64,000 bases of DNA from Ectobius pallidus. Its lineage: Eukaryota; Arthropoda; Insecta; Blattodea; Ectobiidae. The translations under genes were made by a program, and so were the position numbers. Under the pieces are notes generated by a model. That model saw only the letters and a program-made list of their open reading frames with translations, did no database searches and was not told the DNA's origin. The stretch is taken from NCBI GenBank assembly GCA_964059195.1, contig CAXKWD010000002.1, positions 148,445,042 through 148,509,041 of the forward strand. Reading direction: 5' to 3'. Position 1 is the first letter of the stretch. The number at the start of each line of letters is the position of its first letter. Of this stretch, positions 1 to 11,363 are shown in pieces.

Positions 1-823
1 TGGAACCAGTTTCTGATTTAATTAAATCCAAAGAAATACCTTGTCTTAGGAATTTGTTAGGGGATATTATATTGGATCTATTTAATGAATGTCTGTATAC
101 TTTTGGATGTTTGATAAGGAAACGTTTTGAAAGAAGTTAAAGCTTATTGTTACTATATATATTTATTATATTGTGAGCTATATTGAAAATACATTTATTG
201 TTACCACTGTTGAGGAAATTGTTTGTCCTTATGTCTTTTGGCGTTATCCCACAATGGCCACCGTCCACTCAGAAGCAGTTCCTTTCTACTACCTTTGGAT
301 AGGTCCTCGCTTATGCTTCCTGAATTTTCCATATTGCAGTATCTCCTTGGTGGAGTTTCCTTAGTACCGATTGTATTTAAGTATAATTCCAAGTTGAGCC
401 TGGCATCAGACAGTTAAAACCGGTACAAGGCCGTATTGCAAAGAGTGGGTGCTCAGTTTGCAAAGGAAGGACTTAAAGCCTGAGCAAACAATGAATAGCG
501 AGTATGCTATGCCAGACGTCTCTGAAAAGTCCTATCCTTTGATAACTTATATTCATCCTGTAGGCTTTGTATTGCTTGAGAAAAATGTAATTATTTTTTT
601 TTTGGGGGGGAGAGGTTTGAATGTGCAAATTTGTATAAAACAAAAACTGTGCCGTCATACACAATGCATGTGTTTATATCTTACATGCAGCATTAAACAG
701 AAAAAACACTGTCCTGATTGCATTTTTCCCTAAAACCCTAGAAATTAGAAGTGGTATGCTGGCCAGACCACTCAGTTTCAATTTCACCTTATTCAGGTAG
801 TAATCTTGCAATTTCTTTTTCAG
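1..823 (+). other. intronic sequence upstream of first visible TM9SF2 exon
   Basis: No coding exon, RNA gene or transposon end is recognisable here. The short open frames have no family resemblance and mixed strands. The segment ends in a pyrimidine-rich tract and a CAG acceptor directly before the exon at 824, so it is read as the 3' part of an intron whose upstream exon lies outside the window. Confidence 0.6.
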
Positions 824-975
824 CCCATTGAACATCCAGTACGAACAAATCAGATTCCACGCCAGATCCCAGACCAAAGCATATATACACAGCCAATTCC
901 TGGAATAATCATGGGTGGTGTCTTGCCCTTTGGGTGCATTTTCATTCAGCTTTTCTTCATTCTTAACTCTCTTTG
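824..975 (+). CDS. TM9SF2: TM9SF2 (nonaspanin) coding exon A
   Basis: The exon encodes about 50 residues that include the family signature NPVRTNQIPRQIP-like block (here HPVRTNQIPRQIP) followed by a hydrophobic segment, GGVLPFGCIFIQLFFILNS. This block is characteristic of transmembrane-9 superfamily proteins (EMP70/nonaspanins) of the endosome-Golgi system, and the wording is closer to TM9SF2 than TM9SF4. It is preceded by a polypyrimidine tract and CAG (AG at 822-823) and followed by a GTGAGT donor at 976. The last codon is split (TG|G, Trp) and completed by the exon at 1059. The N-terminal lumenal domain and first membrane segments lie left of the window. Confidence 0.9.
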
Positions 976-1058
976 GTGAGTAAGCAATTAAAAATGCATT
1001 TTATTTCAAGTTTTATTAACAAGGCTTGATCTAACCATATTTATTTTTGAAATTGCAG

Positions 1059-1170
1059 GTCAAGTCAGATGTATTATATGTTTGGATTTTTGTTCCTGGT
1101 ATTCATCATCCTTGTCATCACCTGCTCAGAAACCACAATTCTTCTTTGTTACTTCCATCTCTGCGCAGAG
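1059..1170 (+). CDS. TM9SF2: TM9SF2 coding exon B
   Basis: It continues exon A in phase after an 83-bp intron. The translation begins by completing Trp, then [20 protein letters not shown], a transmembrane helix typical of nonaspanins, and ends with YFHLCAE, a conserved family block. The acceptor is TTGCAG (ends 1058) and the donor is GTAAGA at 1171. The next exon, starting DYHWWW, restores the conserved CAEDYHW-type junction although it lies 25.4 kb downstream. Membrane protein of endosomes/Golgi by family knowledge; nothing in the window shows regulation. Confidence 0.9.
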
Positions 1171-1411
1171 GTAAGAAGTAGATAAATTTTGTCACAAATA
1201 GTATTTAAGCTAGTTTATCTGTGGTGAATCTGCCAGTATCACTTACACTGGTTGATAAAATAGAGCCATATTGATATCTTGTATGAGTTTAAAATGTGGT
1301 AACTCCGCCTTGTCAATATAAAATGTAAAATGTTAAAAATCAGGTATATTTCAACCAACTTGTGATCAGGTCATTAAGTAAATTCTTAAACATCGCTATG
1401 TCGAACCAACA

Positions 1412-2030
1412 TAATTATTATTATTTTTATTATTATTATTATTAGTAGTAGTGGTGGTGGTGGTGGTGGTGGTGGTGGTGGTGGTGGTGGTGGTGGTTGG
1501 GTGGTGTGGTGGTGGTTGGGTGGTGTGGTGGTGGTTGGGTGGTGTGGTGGTGGTTGGGTGGTGTGGTGGTGGTTGGGTGGTGTGGTGGTGGTTGGGTGGT
1601 GTGGTGGTGGTTGGGTGGTGTGGTGGTGGTTGGGTGGTGTGGTGGTGGTTGGGTGGTGTGGTGGTGGTTGGGTGGTGGTGGTGGTGTGGTGGTTGGGTGG
1701 TGGTGGTGGTGTGGTGGTTGGGTGGTGGTGGTGGTGGTGGTTGGGTGGTGGTGGTGGTGGTGGTTGGGTGGTGGTGGTGGTGGTGGTTGGGTGGTGGTGG
1801 TGGTGGTTGGGTGGTGGTGGTGGTGGTTGGGTGGTGGTGGTGGTGGTTGGGTGGTGGTAGTGGTGATGTGGTGGTTGGGTGGTGTGGTGGTGGTGGTGGT
1901 TGGCAGATGGGTGGTTGTTGGTTGGTGGGTGGGTAGGTGGTAGGTAGTAGTGTGGTGGTGGTAGTAGTAGTAGTAGTGGGTGGTGGTGGTAGTAGTAGTA
2001 GTAGTGGGTGGTGGTGGTAGTAGTAGTATT
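1412..2030 (+). repeat. ATT microsatellite plus G-rich GGT minisatellite
   Basis: An ATT run (about 1412-1446) leads into (GGT)n and then a G-rich minisatellite whose marker TTGGG recurs. From 1516 to about 1668 the spacing is 19 bp (about nine units), then 25, then 23 (1741, 1764, 1787), then 20 (1807, 1827, 1847). The tail is GTA/GGT-rich. The apparent His/Pro/Thr/Asn- or Val/Trp/Gly-rich open frames across it are by-products of the repeat. The G-rich + strand, which is the TM9SF2 sense strand, could form two-tetrad quadruplexes. Confidence 0.95.
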
Positions 2031-2164
2031 TTTTTTTACTTCTGTAGGGGAAAAATCTTTAAAAGACACCATTCTTATGGCGAGTTGGATTTTCACCAAC
2101 TAAAAAACTCCTACCTAACACTACTCATTTTGGAACCGCATGAAGACACAACTTCAAAATTGTA

Positions 2165-3023
2165 GCTGTCCAGCATTACTTTCTATCTTCCTTTTCCTTG
2201 GTCTCTAAATTAACTTGACTCAATGCTTGCACTTCTTTCCAAGCTGTAACCTTGCTTACCATTGTCAATATTAAATTTCCCGGTGATAAAATCAATCCTA
2301 ATTTATTATCTTTTTCCTTTCTTATTTCCTTCCATCTTATGCAATGAAAGATTGTATGCTCTGCTGAATTCTCTTGCGCGCAATATCTGTATTTACTAGT
2401 TTCAGATTTTCCCATCTTTAATGCATAGTTTTGGAATCTACCATGCCCTGTTACTACTTGCGTCAGATAGTAATCATTCTGCCGGACTTTACACTCTATT
2501 CATTGTTCATTATCGGGTATAAGTCTCTTCGTCCATTGACCAACCAACGTTATTTCATCCCATCTTTTTTGCCACTCTTTTATCATTTCCTTCCTAATAG
2601 CTACTTTGCTTATACTAGGATTTTCCTTCTTTTTCTTGTAGATGCATTGCCTTTCACCTGGAGATCCATTGGCAACACTCCTGCAATCACCTGTACTGCT
2701 CTATTTGAGACAGTACGGTATGCACTTGTCATTCTGCATCTTCCTTTGTATCCTCTCCATACTACGTGGTAACGTACTTCTTCCTTTTGAGTGCCATACC
2801 CCAAACTGGAGCAGCATATAGCAGGATAGAATTAACTGCACCGAATATTATCTGTCATTTGGCGCCCTTGGTCCTCCAATATTTGGCATTAATCAGACTA
2901 ATTTGGATACTTTCTCTTCGGCTTTCCTTGTTACCATCCTAATGTGTTCGCCAAATGAGGAATATTCACCAATCATGACACCAAGGTACCTTATTGCCTT
3001 ACTAACTTTGATTGTCACTCCTC
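2165..3023 (-). pseudogene. R1-like LINE fragment (RT C-terminus and zinc knuckle)
   Basis: On the minus strand, 2415-2176 encodes a terminal Cys-Cys-His-Cys block of the kind found after the RT in R1/I-type LINEs (YCAQENSAEHTIFHCIRW). Upstream, 2804-2610 carries MTSAYRTVSNRAVQVIAGVL, a typical R1-clade C-terminal RT block. Further upstream frames read KAIRYLGVMIGEYSSFGEHI, the RYLGV segment after the catalytic region. The pieces are in different frames and lack the 5' half, so this is a dead fragment. The RTE at 3033 was inserted into it or beside it. Confidence 0.7.
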
Positions 3024-3499
3024 TTAATTCAAAACATATATTATGTTTCCTCCCCCCGAGGGATCACCACCTTGTCGTGGTGGAGGGGCTAAGTACCAAT
3101 GACCCAGATGACCAGATCCAGAAAGTTTAGGATATGCTAGCTTGTGGGCTGGTAAAAGGGGAGGAAACGAAGAGTGATCCACAAAGTGGGAGCGGCATCT
3201 GTATCCAGATTGGGCGACCGTGAACAAGGAAGCCCCAAAACTCTGAAGAACAAGAGCTATATATAAGGGGATAGGAGAAGGAACTCCGAAAACAAATACC
3301 GGGAAGAGGACTCCCGTAAGCCAAGAAAGGCAACCATCTAAGGGAAGGAGACCCCAACAGAAAACCCCTGGCCCTTCAGGTTGAAGGTTACTCGGAAGGG
3401 TTGGTACCCACCAGTGTAAAAAGCAAATTACGAAAAATCTCAATAGTAAGATTAATAGGCCAGCCCCTTTGAAGACGAAACCAGCTATGAATAAGGACA

Positions 3500-4417
3500 T
3501 TCTTAAAATTGCTGTTTGGAATGTGAGAGGACTAAATAATAAGGAAGAAGAACTATAGAAAGAATTAGTTGCAGCCAATATTGATATTGCCATACTCCCA
3601 GAGACAAAGAAAAAATTAAAAGTATCAGTAGAACTAAAGGAATATGTTATGATATATAGTGGTGTAGATCAGAATATTAGAGCGGCAGCAGGAATAGCAA
3701 TTTGGATAAAGAAAAAATGAAAAAATAAAATTGAATCATACACATTTATAAATGAAAGATTACTGGAAATAGAATTAAAATATAAAGAGGACATATCACC
3801 TTAATAGGAGCATATGCGCCAGAAGAAGGCTGAACACAAGATACTGTTAAGTTCTATGATACCCTTCAAACGTACATAAATAAGATAAATAAAAGTAATT
3901 ACATAGTACTAGCAGGAGATTTTAAAGCTAGAATAGGAAATAGGAAAATAGAGAAAGTAATTGGGAATCATAGTGAAATAACTATGAATCAAAATGGGGA
4001 ACATCTGATTGATTTTGTGACATACAATCAAATAAAAATTACAAATACATTTGATCCGCATAAAGACATACATAAGTATACGTGGAGCCCAAGAGGTAGA
4101 AGATCTATAATTGATTATATAATGGTAAACTCAAAACTTTCACCATGCGTACAAAACACAAGAGTTTACAGAAGTTATAACATTGGATCTGATCATTTTA
4201 TGTTAGTATCTTTTATTAACCTACCTTGCAAATGGTATAAAAAAAATAAAGATCTCTCAAAAAATATTCAAGAAACGTTTAAAGTGAATTTATTAGAAGA
4301 TATTAGCATTCGCGAATTATATAGAAACAGAATTTCCCAATTAACTAAATATATGCCCATAAATAATAATATAAATAGGGAATGGGAAGAATTGAAAAAT
4401 ATATATACATATATTTT
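3500..4417 (+). pseudogene. RTE apurinic-type endonuclease domain
   Basis: The translation starts KIAVWNVRGLNN, the typical first strand of an APE-like endonuclease. A stop lies at about 3556 and further stops near 3717 and 3800, with a shift, before SPRGRRSIIDYIMVNSKL and NIGSDHFMLVSF, which contain the conserved D and the SDH motif of the active site. The domain is complete in order but not translatable as one protein. It is cut at about 4418 by the tail of a minus-strand LINE. Confidence 0.7.
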
Positions 4418-7400
4418 TTTTAATTTAATTTAATTTAATATATAATATAATACAACCCCAAAGAGCAAAGCTCATGAGAGGGGTGACATAAATACATTGG
4501 TTCAAAGGAAAAAAAATTACAACACATACTACAATTATCTTAAGGCTATAACAAATTCACTGTATCTCGTACGATGTCACACTTTCATAACTGGTGTACA
4601 AAAAATAGTCTAGCTATTAACACGTCTAAAACTAAATTTATTATATTTAAGTCCAGATTTTTTAAAGATACAGCGATCAATAATACCGTAGTGTTTAATA
4701 ATATGGAAATTGAAGAAGTGGCGAACTCTAAATTTCTAGGGCTAACGATAGATTGTCATTTAAATTGGAAGGGACACATACAAAATTTGTGTAAATATCT
4801 ATCTAGTTATACCTTTTTATTCGTTAAACTATCATCTTATTGCAATAAGAAAACTCTTCTGCAATGCTATTACAGCTATATTTATTCTAAAATAAAATAT
4901 AACATTATTGCTTGGGGATCAGCAGATCAATTCCACATAAATAGAATCTTTGTCCTGCAAAAACGCATAATACGTACCATTTATAATGCCAAGCCTCTCG
5001 ATTCCTGCAAACCTTTATTTAAAACCCACAAGATCCTCCCACTACCATTCATCATTATTTTTGAAGCCGCCCTGTTTGCTTATTCTCGTAGACTCCTTTT
5101 CAAAGTTAATTCTGACTACCACTCTTACAACACCCGACATAAAAACAGCATAGCACTGTCGAAACACTCTACCCATCTATTCGAATCTTCTCCATACTAC
5201 TTATGCTCTAAGGTATTTAATTCACTCCCCTCTCATATCACATCACAAAAAACAGAAATTTCATTTAAGAAAATGCTTAAATCCTTTCTTTTATCAAACT
5301 GTTTTTATAATATAAGTGATCTCTATTCTTTGTAAGTGTGTATATACTATATTCTTAAATTTATCACTCAATTTGAATTCATCTTTCATATACTGTAAAA
5401 ATAGAGCTAGAAATAATATTAAAATGTATAATGTAGTAAAATTTAGCATGTTTAAATATTGTACATGTATTGAATATTTGTATATAAATTATTAATTTGT
5501 AAATGTGTGTGTTAAACTTTAAGAAATGTAGTTTATAAGTATATGTAAACACACTGTACTGTGTAAGAAAATAAACAAACTAACTAACTAACTGTGACAA
5601 ACATACTACAAAACACACACAAAAAAAATCTTGAAATATACTAAGCAATTTTGAAATATGCATTTTTTATACGACTTCACAGAAATATATTATAACTATC
5701 CTACTGACTAAAGTACACATCTAAAAAATATGATAATGCTTTTGTTTTAAAATTTCTAATGGAACTGGACACACTTTCAGGTAACATGTTATACAATTTT
5801 ATAGCATGAGGTAATATTCCATTTAGGCCATATGTAGTGGATTCACTATGAGTTACAAAAAGATGAGTGACTTGTCTTGTGTTATGGAGATGAACATCTT
5901 CGGGTGTAATTAAGGTGGTGTTGGATTTAATAACTTTATATTTGATAGAATGTAAGTGACTGAATATTGCTGCATTTGTAGAGACAGAAAGTGGCTTGAT
6001 TCCAGAAATTTTGAATATATCACTAGTATGGGTTCTAAAGGGAATATTAAACATAATTTTAATCGCTCTCTTTTAATTACTTCTAGCTCATGAAACAGGC
6101 TTTTTCTGCAATTGCCCCATATTATGTTCATATAAGTAAGATGACTGTGGATTAAAGAAAAATATACCATTTTAAGAAGTTGACTGGATATTCCTGAAAT
6201 ACGTAATCTGTTTATAATACCGACTACTGGCAGAATTTTCTTCTTAATTTTGTCAATTTGAGATTCCCAAGAAAGGATACTGTCAATATGTTGTCCTAAA
6301 AAAGAAATAAAATCAATTCTCTCTTTTTTCTTATTATTTATGTTTAAGTTTATATTGGTTTGAAGTCTATGCGATCGCTTGTGAAAGAACATGAATTTAG
6401 TTTTATCTTTGTTTATTGTTAATTTATTATAGTTAAACCAATTGATTAGGTCATTCATGTCATGTTGCATTTCATATGCTAAGTCTTCTTCTGTTCGTCC
6501 TGTATAGAAAATATTTGTGTCATTGGGGTACAAAAGCATTTCACCAAACAATTTTAAATTAAACAAATTGTTTACATATATATTGAAGAGGAGTGGACTC
6601 AGGATAGATCCTTAAGGCACTCCACACTTAATATATGGTATTTCACTATTATATTGATTTACACTAACGTATTGCTTTCGATTACTCAAATAACTTTCAA
6701 ATCATGCTAACAATAATCCTCTTATCCCTGCGTAATTCAATTTCTCTAGTAATAAATCATAGTCTACAGTGTCGAAAGCTTTTCTTAGGTCCAAGAATAG
6801 CCCAGATGCTAAGCTATTTCCGTCAACTGATTTTTGTATTTGAACAAGAATGTCAAATAGAGCAGTGGCTGTACTGCTTTTTGATGTAAACCCATATTGC
6901 ATGGGATGAAAGAATGTATTCCTATGTAAAAAGTTTTGTAGTCTTATCTTAACAACTTTGTCAAGGATTTTAGCCAAAACCGGTAAAATACTAATTGGTC
7001 TTTAATTACTAGGGTCTGTGTCATTTCCTCCTTTTGAAATGGGCACTACTCTCGCAATTTTACATTTAGAAGGTATGATTCCTGAGCTTAGAGAGAGATT
7101 TACAAATTGGACGATATAGGGAGTTAGCCAAATTCTGTTGTTTTTAATAAGTTTGTTAGTAAGAAAACCATCTGTACAGTTCCCAAAGTTTTTTAGTTCA
7201 CTTATTATTTTTTAATTTCATATTCATTTGTAGGAGTAAGGAATAAACTTCCAATAGGAGTGTTGCTGTATGAGGGTTTATAAGAATCGTTATTTCTGGG
7301 TATATTCTTAGCCAAGTTTAGAGCAACATTAACAAAATAAGTGTTTAGATTTTGCGAAATTTCAACTGGGTCCTTGATAGATTTATTATCAACCATTAGT

Positions 7401-8165
7401 TCGACCAAGGAAGTATTTTTGGTCCTTTTTGGATATTCAGAAATTAATTTACAATTTCCCATGAATATCTGGAACTTTTAGTACTTGAAAACATTTTTGT
7501 ATAATATTCTTGTTTTAATTCCCTCTTTTTTTTAGTAACTAAATTACGAAGTCGTTTATATTCTATTAATTTATATTCTGAAGAATATAATGATTTGGTT
7601 TTCTTATACCATTGATCTTTACTATGAATTAGTTCCATGAGTTCAGAAGTTATCCACTTACAAGAAGAACGAGATTCCTTTTTAGATTGGGACCTTTGTT
7701 TGTGAACAGTACAAGCGACAACTGCACTTTTTATATAATCTAAAAGTTCATCATAATAAATTTCTGGATCATCAGATGAACATACAAAAGTAGTGGTTTT
7801 AAAATAAAGATAATTTCTTGTAATCAATATTTTCCACAACTTCTAAATTACCTGAAACTAGTTTAAATTGGGTTGTTTGTGAGACAAGATTCATAATTAG
7901 TATATTGTGATCACTAAAGTCTGACTTTATATTAGCTATTTTTACCATCGAATTTTCATACTTATTCATATAACTTATATGTGATCTAATAACGATTTCT
8001 TATTTCCTTGTATTCTAGTTGGTAATTTATTATAACGCATTAAACTAAAGCTTTCTGTTAATGACTCACATAATGTAGTTGCTTTGCTGGAAGAATATAT
8101 ATCAATATTAAAATCACGTGCAAGTATTACTGAACCCTTGTTTTGAAGGAAGCAGCTAATGAAGC
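4418..8165 (-). mobile_element. CR1/Jockey-type LINE inserted in the RTE
   Basis: Minus-strand frames run from an endonuclease remnant (about 8150-7850, ILARDFN-type and SDHNILIM blocks), through a linker (7839-7205), RT blocks (FLDLRKAFDTVDYDLLLEKL at 6977-6702) and a thumb region (6566-5910), to a C-terminal block (6054-5701). The 3' end lies at about 4418-4440 with an AAATT-type tail. Stops and frameshifts are numerous, and the 5' end is truncated inside the endonuclease. It is itself interrupted at 4535-5600. Confidence 0.7.
4535..5600 (+). mobile_element. 5'-truncated LINE with AACT tail
   Basis: A 253-residue open frame (4574-5335) matches the region from just after the RT catalytic block to the C-terminus of CR1/Jockey-like ORF2: INTSKTKFIIF, NSKFLGLTIDCHLNW, YCNKKTLLQCYYSYIYSK and NTRHKNS. 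A short 3' UTR ends in (AACT)n at about 5573-5593. The 11-mer ACATACTACAA occurs immediately before (4524-4534) and after (5601-5611), giving a perfect target duplication. The open frame has no stop, so this copy is younger than its host LINE. Confidence 0.8.
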
Positions 8166-9324
8166 TTTAAGTAAGAGGAAGAAAGTAAAAAATAAACAAT
8201 GTTTATATTTGTGGAACGAAATATAAAGATATTAATACAAAATAAAAAACATTTAAGATACTTAAATACCCAATCAGAAAACGATTACAATGAATATAAA
8301 AGACAGAGGGCAATAGTACAGAAAGAAATTAGGAAGCTTAAAAGAGACAGCTGGGAAAAATTAATCTCAGATGTAGAATATGATGTAGGGCCTACATGGT
8401 AGGCAGACAAAGGCATATAAGATCCTTAAAAAATTAAATAGATCCGAAAAAGATGACTTACAACTTAATTTAATTACAGAAGAAACATGGCTTAAATATT
8501 ATCAAAAACTGTGGACAGAAAAAGGAAATAACACAATTATATTACCAGTACTAACAGATGAGAATGTGGACCCTATCACCATGGAAGAACTAAAAGGAGT
8601 GTTAAAAATAAGTAGAAACAGGAAAGCGTCTGGTACAGATGGTATCAATATGGAACTAATCAAATATGCCCCAGAAGAATTCTTATATCGATTTCTGAAT
8701 TTTATAGATGTTTGTTAGAGATATGGACATATTCCAGAAGAGTGGCAAGAGGCAATTGTTGTCCCAATCTTTAAGAGAGGTGACAGAAAGGATGCTGTTA
8801 ACTATAGAGGAATAAGCCTGTTGAACACAGGATATAAAGTATACGCAAAAATTGTTCCAAAACGCCTGTCTGCAATTGCAGAAAAAACTCTCTTAGAAGA
8901 ACAAAATGGTTTTAGAAATAATAGATCATGACTGTATGGATAGTATCTTTCCACTGAGCCAATTAATAGAAAAGAATAGAGAATATAATATTCCAACTTA
9001 CATAGCATTTATAGACTATGAAAAAGCATTTGACACTGTCAACAGAAACAAATTATGGGACATATTATTCAATAGAGGTATTCCAAAACACCTGATCAGA
9101 GTTCTGCAGAGTATGTATAAAAATACAAAAATTAAAATAAAAACTGAAAATGGATTATCAAATAATGAAAAAGAAATTTGAAGAGGTGTAAGACAAGGGT
9201 GTCCATTATCACCCATTTTATTTAATTTTTATATTGACGAAGTCACCAGAAAATGGAAACTGAATTTAAATTTAGGACAAAATTTTAATACAAACGCCTC
9301 CACTAATACTCTAATGTTTGCAGG
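8166..9324 (+). pseudogene. RTE linker and reverse transcriptase, first part
   Basis: It continues the RTE after the nested LINE. It contains a basic linker, then EEWQEAIVVPIFKRGDRKDA and NYRGISLLNTGYKV (RT block 1-2), AFIDYEKAFDTVNR (block A, catalytic Asp) and RQGCPLSPILFNFYIDEV (block B). A stop at 8718 and one before the RQGCP block (9179) disrupt it. The Y/F-x-DD block C would fall at the 9325 insertion point and is not seen clearly. Confidence 0.7.
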
Positions 9325-9337
9325 CAACCAGGTAATA

Positions 9338-9581
9338 AAATATATATAACCAATATTAAAAATTTAAACGAATTGTACAACGGTGGATGCTTTTAAAACA
9401 CTATAAAACACAACGTTTCAGCCCTGTTCCTGTGGGCCTTCCTCAGGTGACTACCTGACTACCTGTGTTTTATAGTGTTTTAAAAGCATCCACCGTTGTA
9501 CAATTCGTTTTAATTTTTAATATTGGTTATATATTTTAGCATTCACGGTGGAAATCAGGACCACAATATGCCTAATTGTAT
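9338..9581. mobile_element. Penelope-type foldback (inverted terminal segments)
   Basis: A 244-bp insertion flanked by the 13-mer CAACCAGGTAATA (9325-9337 and 9582-9594). Two inverted arms of about 55 bp (about 9357-9414 and 9465-9520) surround a segment reading, on the minus strand, CTGAGGA then a hairpin then GAAACG. That combination is typical of Penelope-like terminal repeats. No protein is encoded. A 13-bp duplication fits the variable duplications of Penelope-like elements. Confidence 0.65.
9415..9446 (-). ncRNA. hammerhead-ribozyme-like core in Penelope terminal repeat
   Basis: The minus strand reads CTGAGGA (fits CUGANGA), a GGCCC/GGGCT stem with loop, then GAAACG. These are two of the three conserved hammerhead segments, in the right order. 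Penelope-like elements are known to carry hammerhead motifs in their terminal repeats. The cleavage-site strand and stem III are not clear, so self-cleavage is unproven. Confidence 0.4.
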
Positions 9582-9594
9582 CAACCAGGTAATA

Positions 9595-9692
9595 TTTACA
9601 GATTCAAAAAATAGATTACAAAAAGCCATCCATGAATTAAATGGAGTTGCAAAGGAATTTAAATAGTTTCAATTATCTAGGCTGCATAATAT
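9595..9692 (+). pseudogene. RTE reverse transcriptase, middle piece
   Basis: A short segment between the Penelope foldback and the hAT element. It encodes a piece of RT palm/thumb that ends SFNYLGCIIS-. The same frame continues NYIYDFDNKL at 11063 once the hAT element and one 8-bp duplication are removed. This reconnection is direct support for the hAT boundaries. Confidence 0.7.
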
Positions 9693-9961
9693 CTTATAAT
9701 TAGAGATAGGAATTTTTCGGTGTTTTCAAATCGAAGAAAGCGGTACTTCGAAATGTGAAATTCGGTGGTTTCAATTGAACTTTTCGGTACTTTCAAAACT
9801 ATAGCAGGTTCACGGGAAAGCATACCTTTTATGTGCTTAAACCATACAATCAAATTAACTTATACACATTTAAACCCAATCAAGACACAATATTTACAAA
9901 AGGCTTAATAATACACATTTAAACTCAATCAAGACACAATATGTACAAGGCTAAGTAAAGT

Positions 9962-10118
9962 TTATCCTTCAGAGAACATTTCACTAAAAAGTTCAACGTT
10001 CTCTTGGGACAAACGATGGCGCCTGTCACTCAATACGCTAGTGTTCGCAGAAAAAAATCTTTCGCAGTCTGCATATGCACATGGCATCCACGACGCCAAA
10101 CTCCAAGGAGAACTAAAT
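9962..10118 (-). pseudogene. hAT transposase C-terminal dimerisation block
   Basis: About 50 residues on the minus strand, ending in TAA at 9964-9962, contain CERFFSANTSVLSDRRHRLS and QENVELF. This is the conserved hAT C-terminal (dimerisation) signature, S/C-E-R-x-F-S...R-x-R-L-x-x-x-x-V. The catalytic DDE part and the zinc finger are absent, so the element is an internally deleted, non-autonomous derivative. Confidence 0.8.
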
Positions 10119-10577
10119 ACGTCATACTAATACTATTCAAATCCTAATACCGTATTTATCCGAATATAAGCCACCCCTGAATTTAAGCCTCACCTGCCTT
10201 TTTAACAGTAATGTAAAGGAAAAATAATTAAATTAACCCCAAAGTGAAACAATCAATTGCCTCATATTCATAATATTAAAGTAACACATTTCGTACCTGA
10301 AATATGCCTGAAATAAGAAAAAGAAAGTACCTGTATCAACTGATTTAAGTTAATAAAATTAAATAAAACTGACGGAAACGAAAACAGAAAACTGTACTTT
10401 ACATTTAATATGACTTGCATTGTTGAATTTCGCACGATTTTTCTATTTTTCATAACCACTTTCAGTTACCATTATTTGCATTCCCATATGTTACAGCATT
10501 TTTTTTTTACTTCTGAGTAACTCAAATTACACGCATATTCTGTAATACCGCTATAAAAAATGACAAAATACGCAAAA

Positions 10578-10578
<1 letters not shown>

Positions 10579-10625
<47 letters not shown>
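10579..10625 (+). repeat. ATT microsatellite
   Basis: About fifteen uninterrupted ATT units inside the hAT remnant. The tract postdates or accompanied decay of the element. It has no visible function. Confidence 0.95.
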
Positions 10626-10628
<3 letters not shown>

Positions 10629-11054
10629 ACATAGCTAATAAAATTATCATCACTTGCGCATTTTACGCCTCTAATACGATGTTTATTAAAATAGATATAT
10701 TTTCGATGTTAAATCGATTCATATATCGATAGTCTTGGCGATTCGAGATAATCGATAGGTGGCGGTGCTTGGAAGAGGGTAACCAGCTACGGTAGATCAG
10801 CCGGCTTTTTCGTTTTCGGCCTCTTTCTCGCAAAAAAGTAAAAATTTGTGCCAAAAGCGCACTTTAAAGTAAAGTTCGCGACAAAATCGCATTTTCAAGC
10901 AAAATTCGCGCTTTCATGCAAAATTCGCATCAATTCGCGAGTACAAAAAACATATTTCAGGGTACTGTTGTGTGTGTTGAAGCTCGTTATCATTCCTAAT
11001 ACAGTTCTTAATAAAAATCGTTAAATTCGCGATCGCGAAAAATTCCTATCCCTA

Positions 11055-11363
11055 CTTATAATTACATATATGATTTCGACAATAAACTACCAAAATATCA
11101 AGGATTAATTGGGACAATGAAAAGAACTTTTGAAAAGAAAGTAAGAACTGAAACAGCCTTAAAATTTTATAAAGTCATGGCTGTTCCAACGTTAATTTAT
11201 GGATCCGAAATTTGGAGCTTAAATAAACAGCAAAGAAAGAGAATGGAAGCAGCGGAAATGAAATTTCTGAGACCGCTGGCAGGATATACCTTAATGGACC
11301 ACAAACAAAACACAAAAATTAGGGATAAATTAGGAATAAGCAACATCTCAGAAAAAACCCAGG
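11055..11363 (+). pseudogene. RTE RT thumb / C-terminal region
   Basis: It encodes GTMKRTFEKKVRTETALKFY and VMAVPTLIYGSEIWSL, the standard RTE/CR1 post-RT block, followed by KMEAAEMKFLR-like sequence. The open frame runs into the LTR-like insertion at 11364. The remaining C-terminus resumes at about 12287. Confidence 0.75.

Larger units (their letters stand above)
9701..11054 (-). mobile_element. hAT transposon remnant, 1354 bp
   Basis: The ends are TAGAGATAGGAATTTTTCG and its inverted counterpart (TAGGGATAGGAATTTTTCG), flanked by a perfect 8-bp duplication CTTATAAT (9693-9700, 11055-11062). The only coding remnant is a transposase C-terminus on the minus strand. The body includes an ATT microsatellite (10579-10625) and a TCGATAT-rich segment. 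Removing the element plus one duplication restores the RTE frame, an independent check on both borders. Confidence 0.88.

Noticed and set aside
1386..2099. Long His/Pro/Thr/Asn-rich frame (237 codons) and overlapping Val/Trp/Gly-rich frames
   Set aside because: They are translations of the GGT minisatellite in several frames on both strands; the repeat is not a multiple of three and no protein family fits.
2903..3130. Short + strand frame near the R1-like/RTE border
   Set aside because: It crosses the junction of two elements on opposite strands and so cannot be a gene.
3024..3593. 189-codon minus-strand frame
   Set aside because: It is the shadow of the RTE leader and endonuclease start on the opposite strand; codons show no family features.
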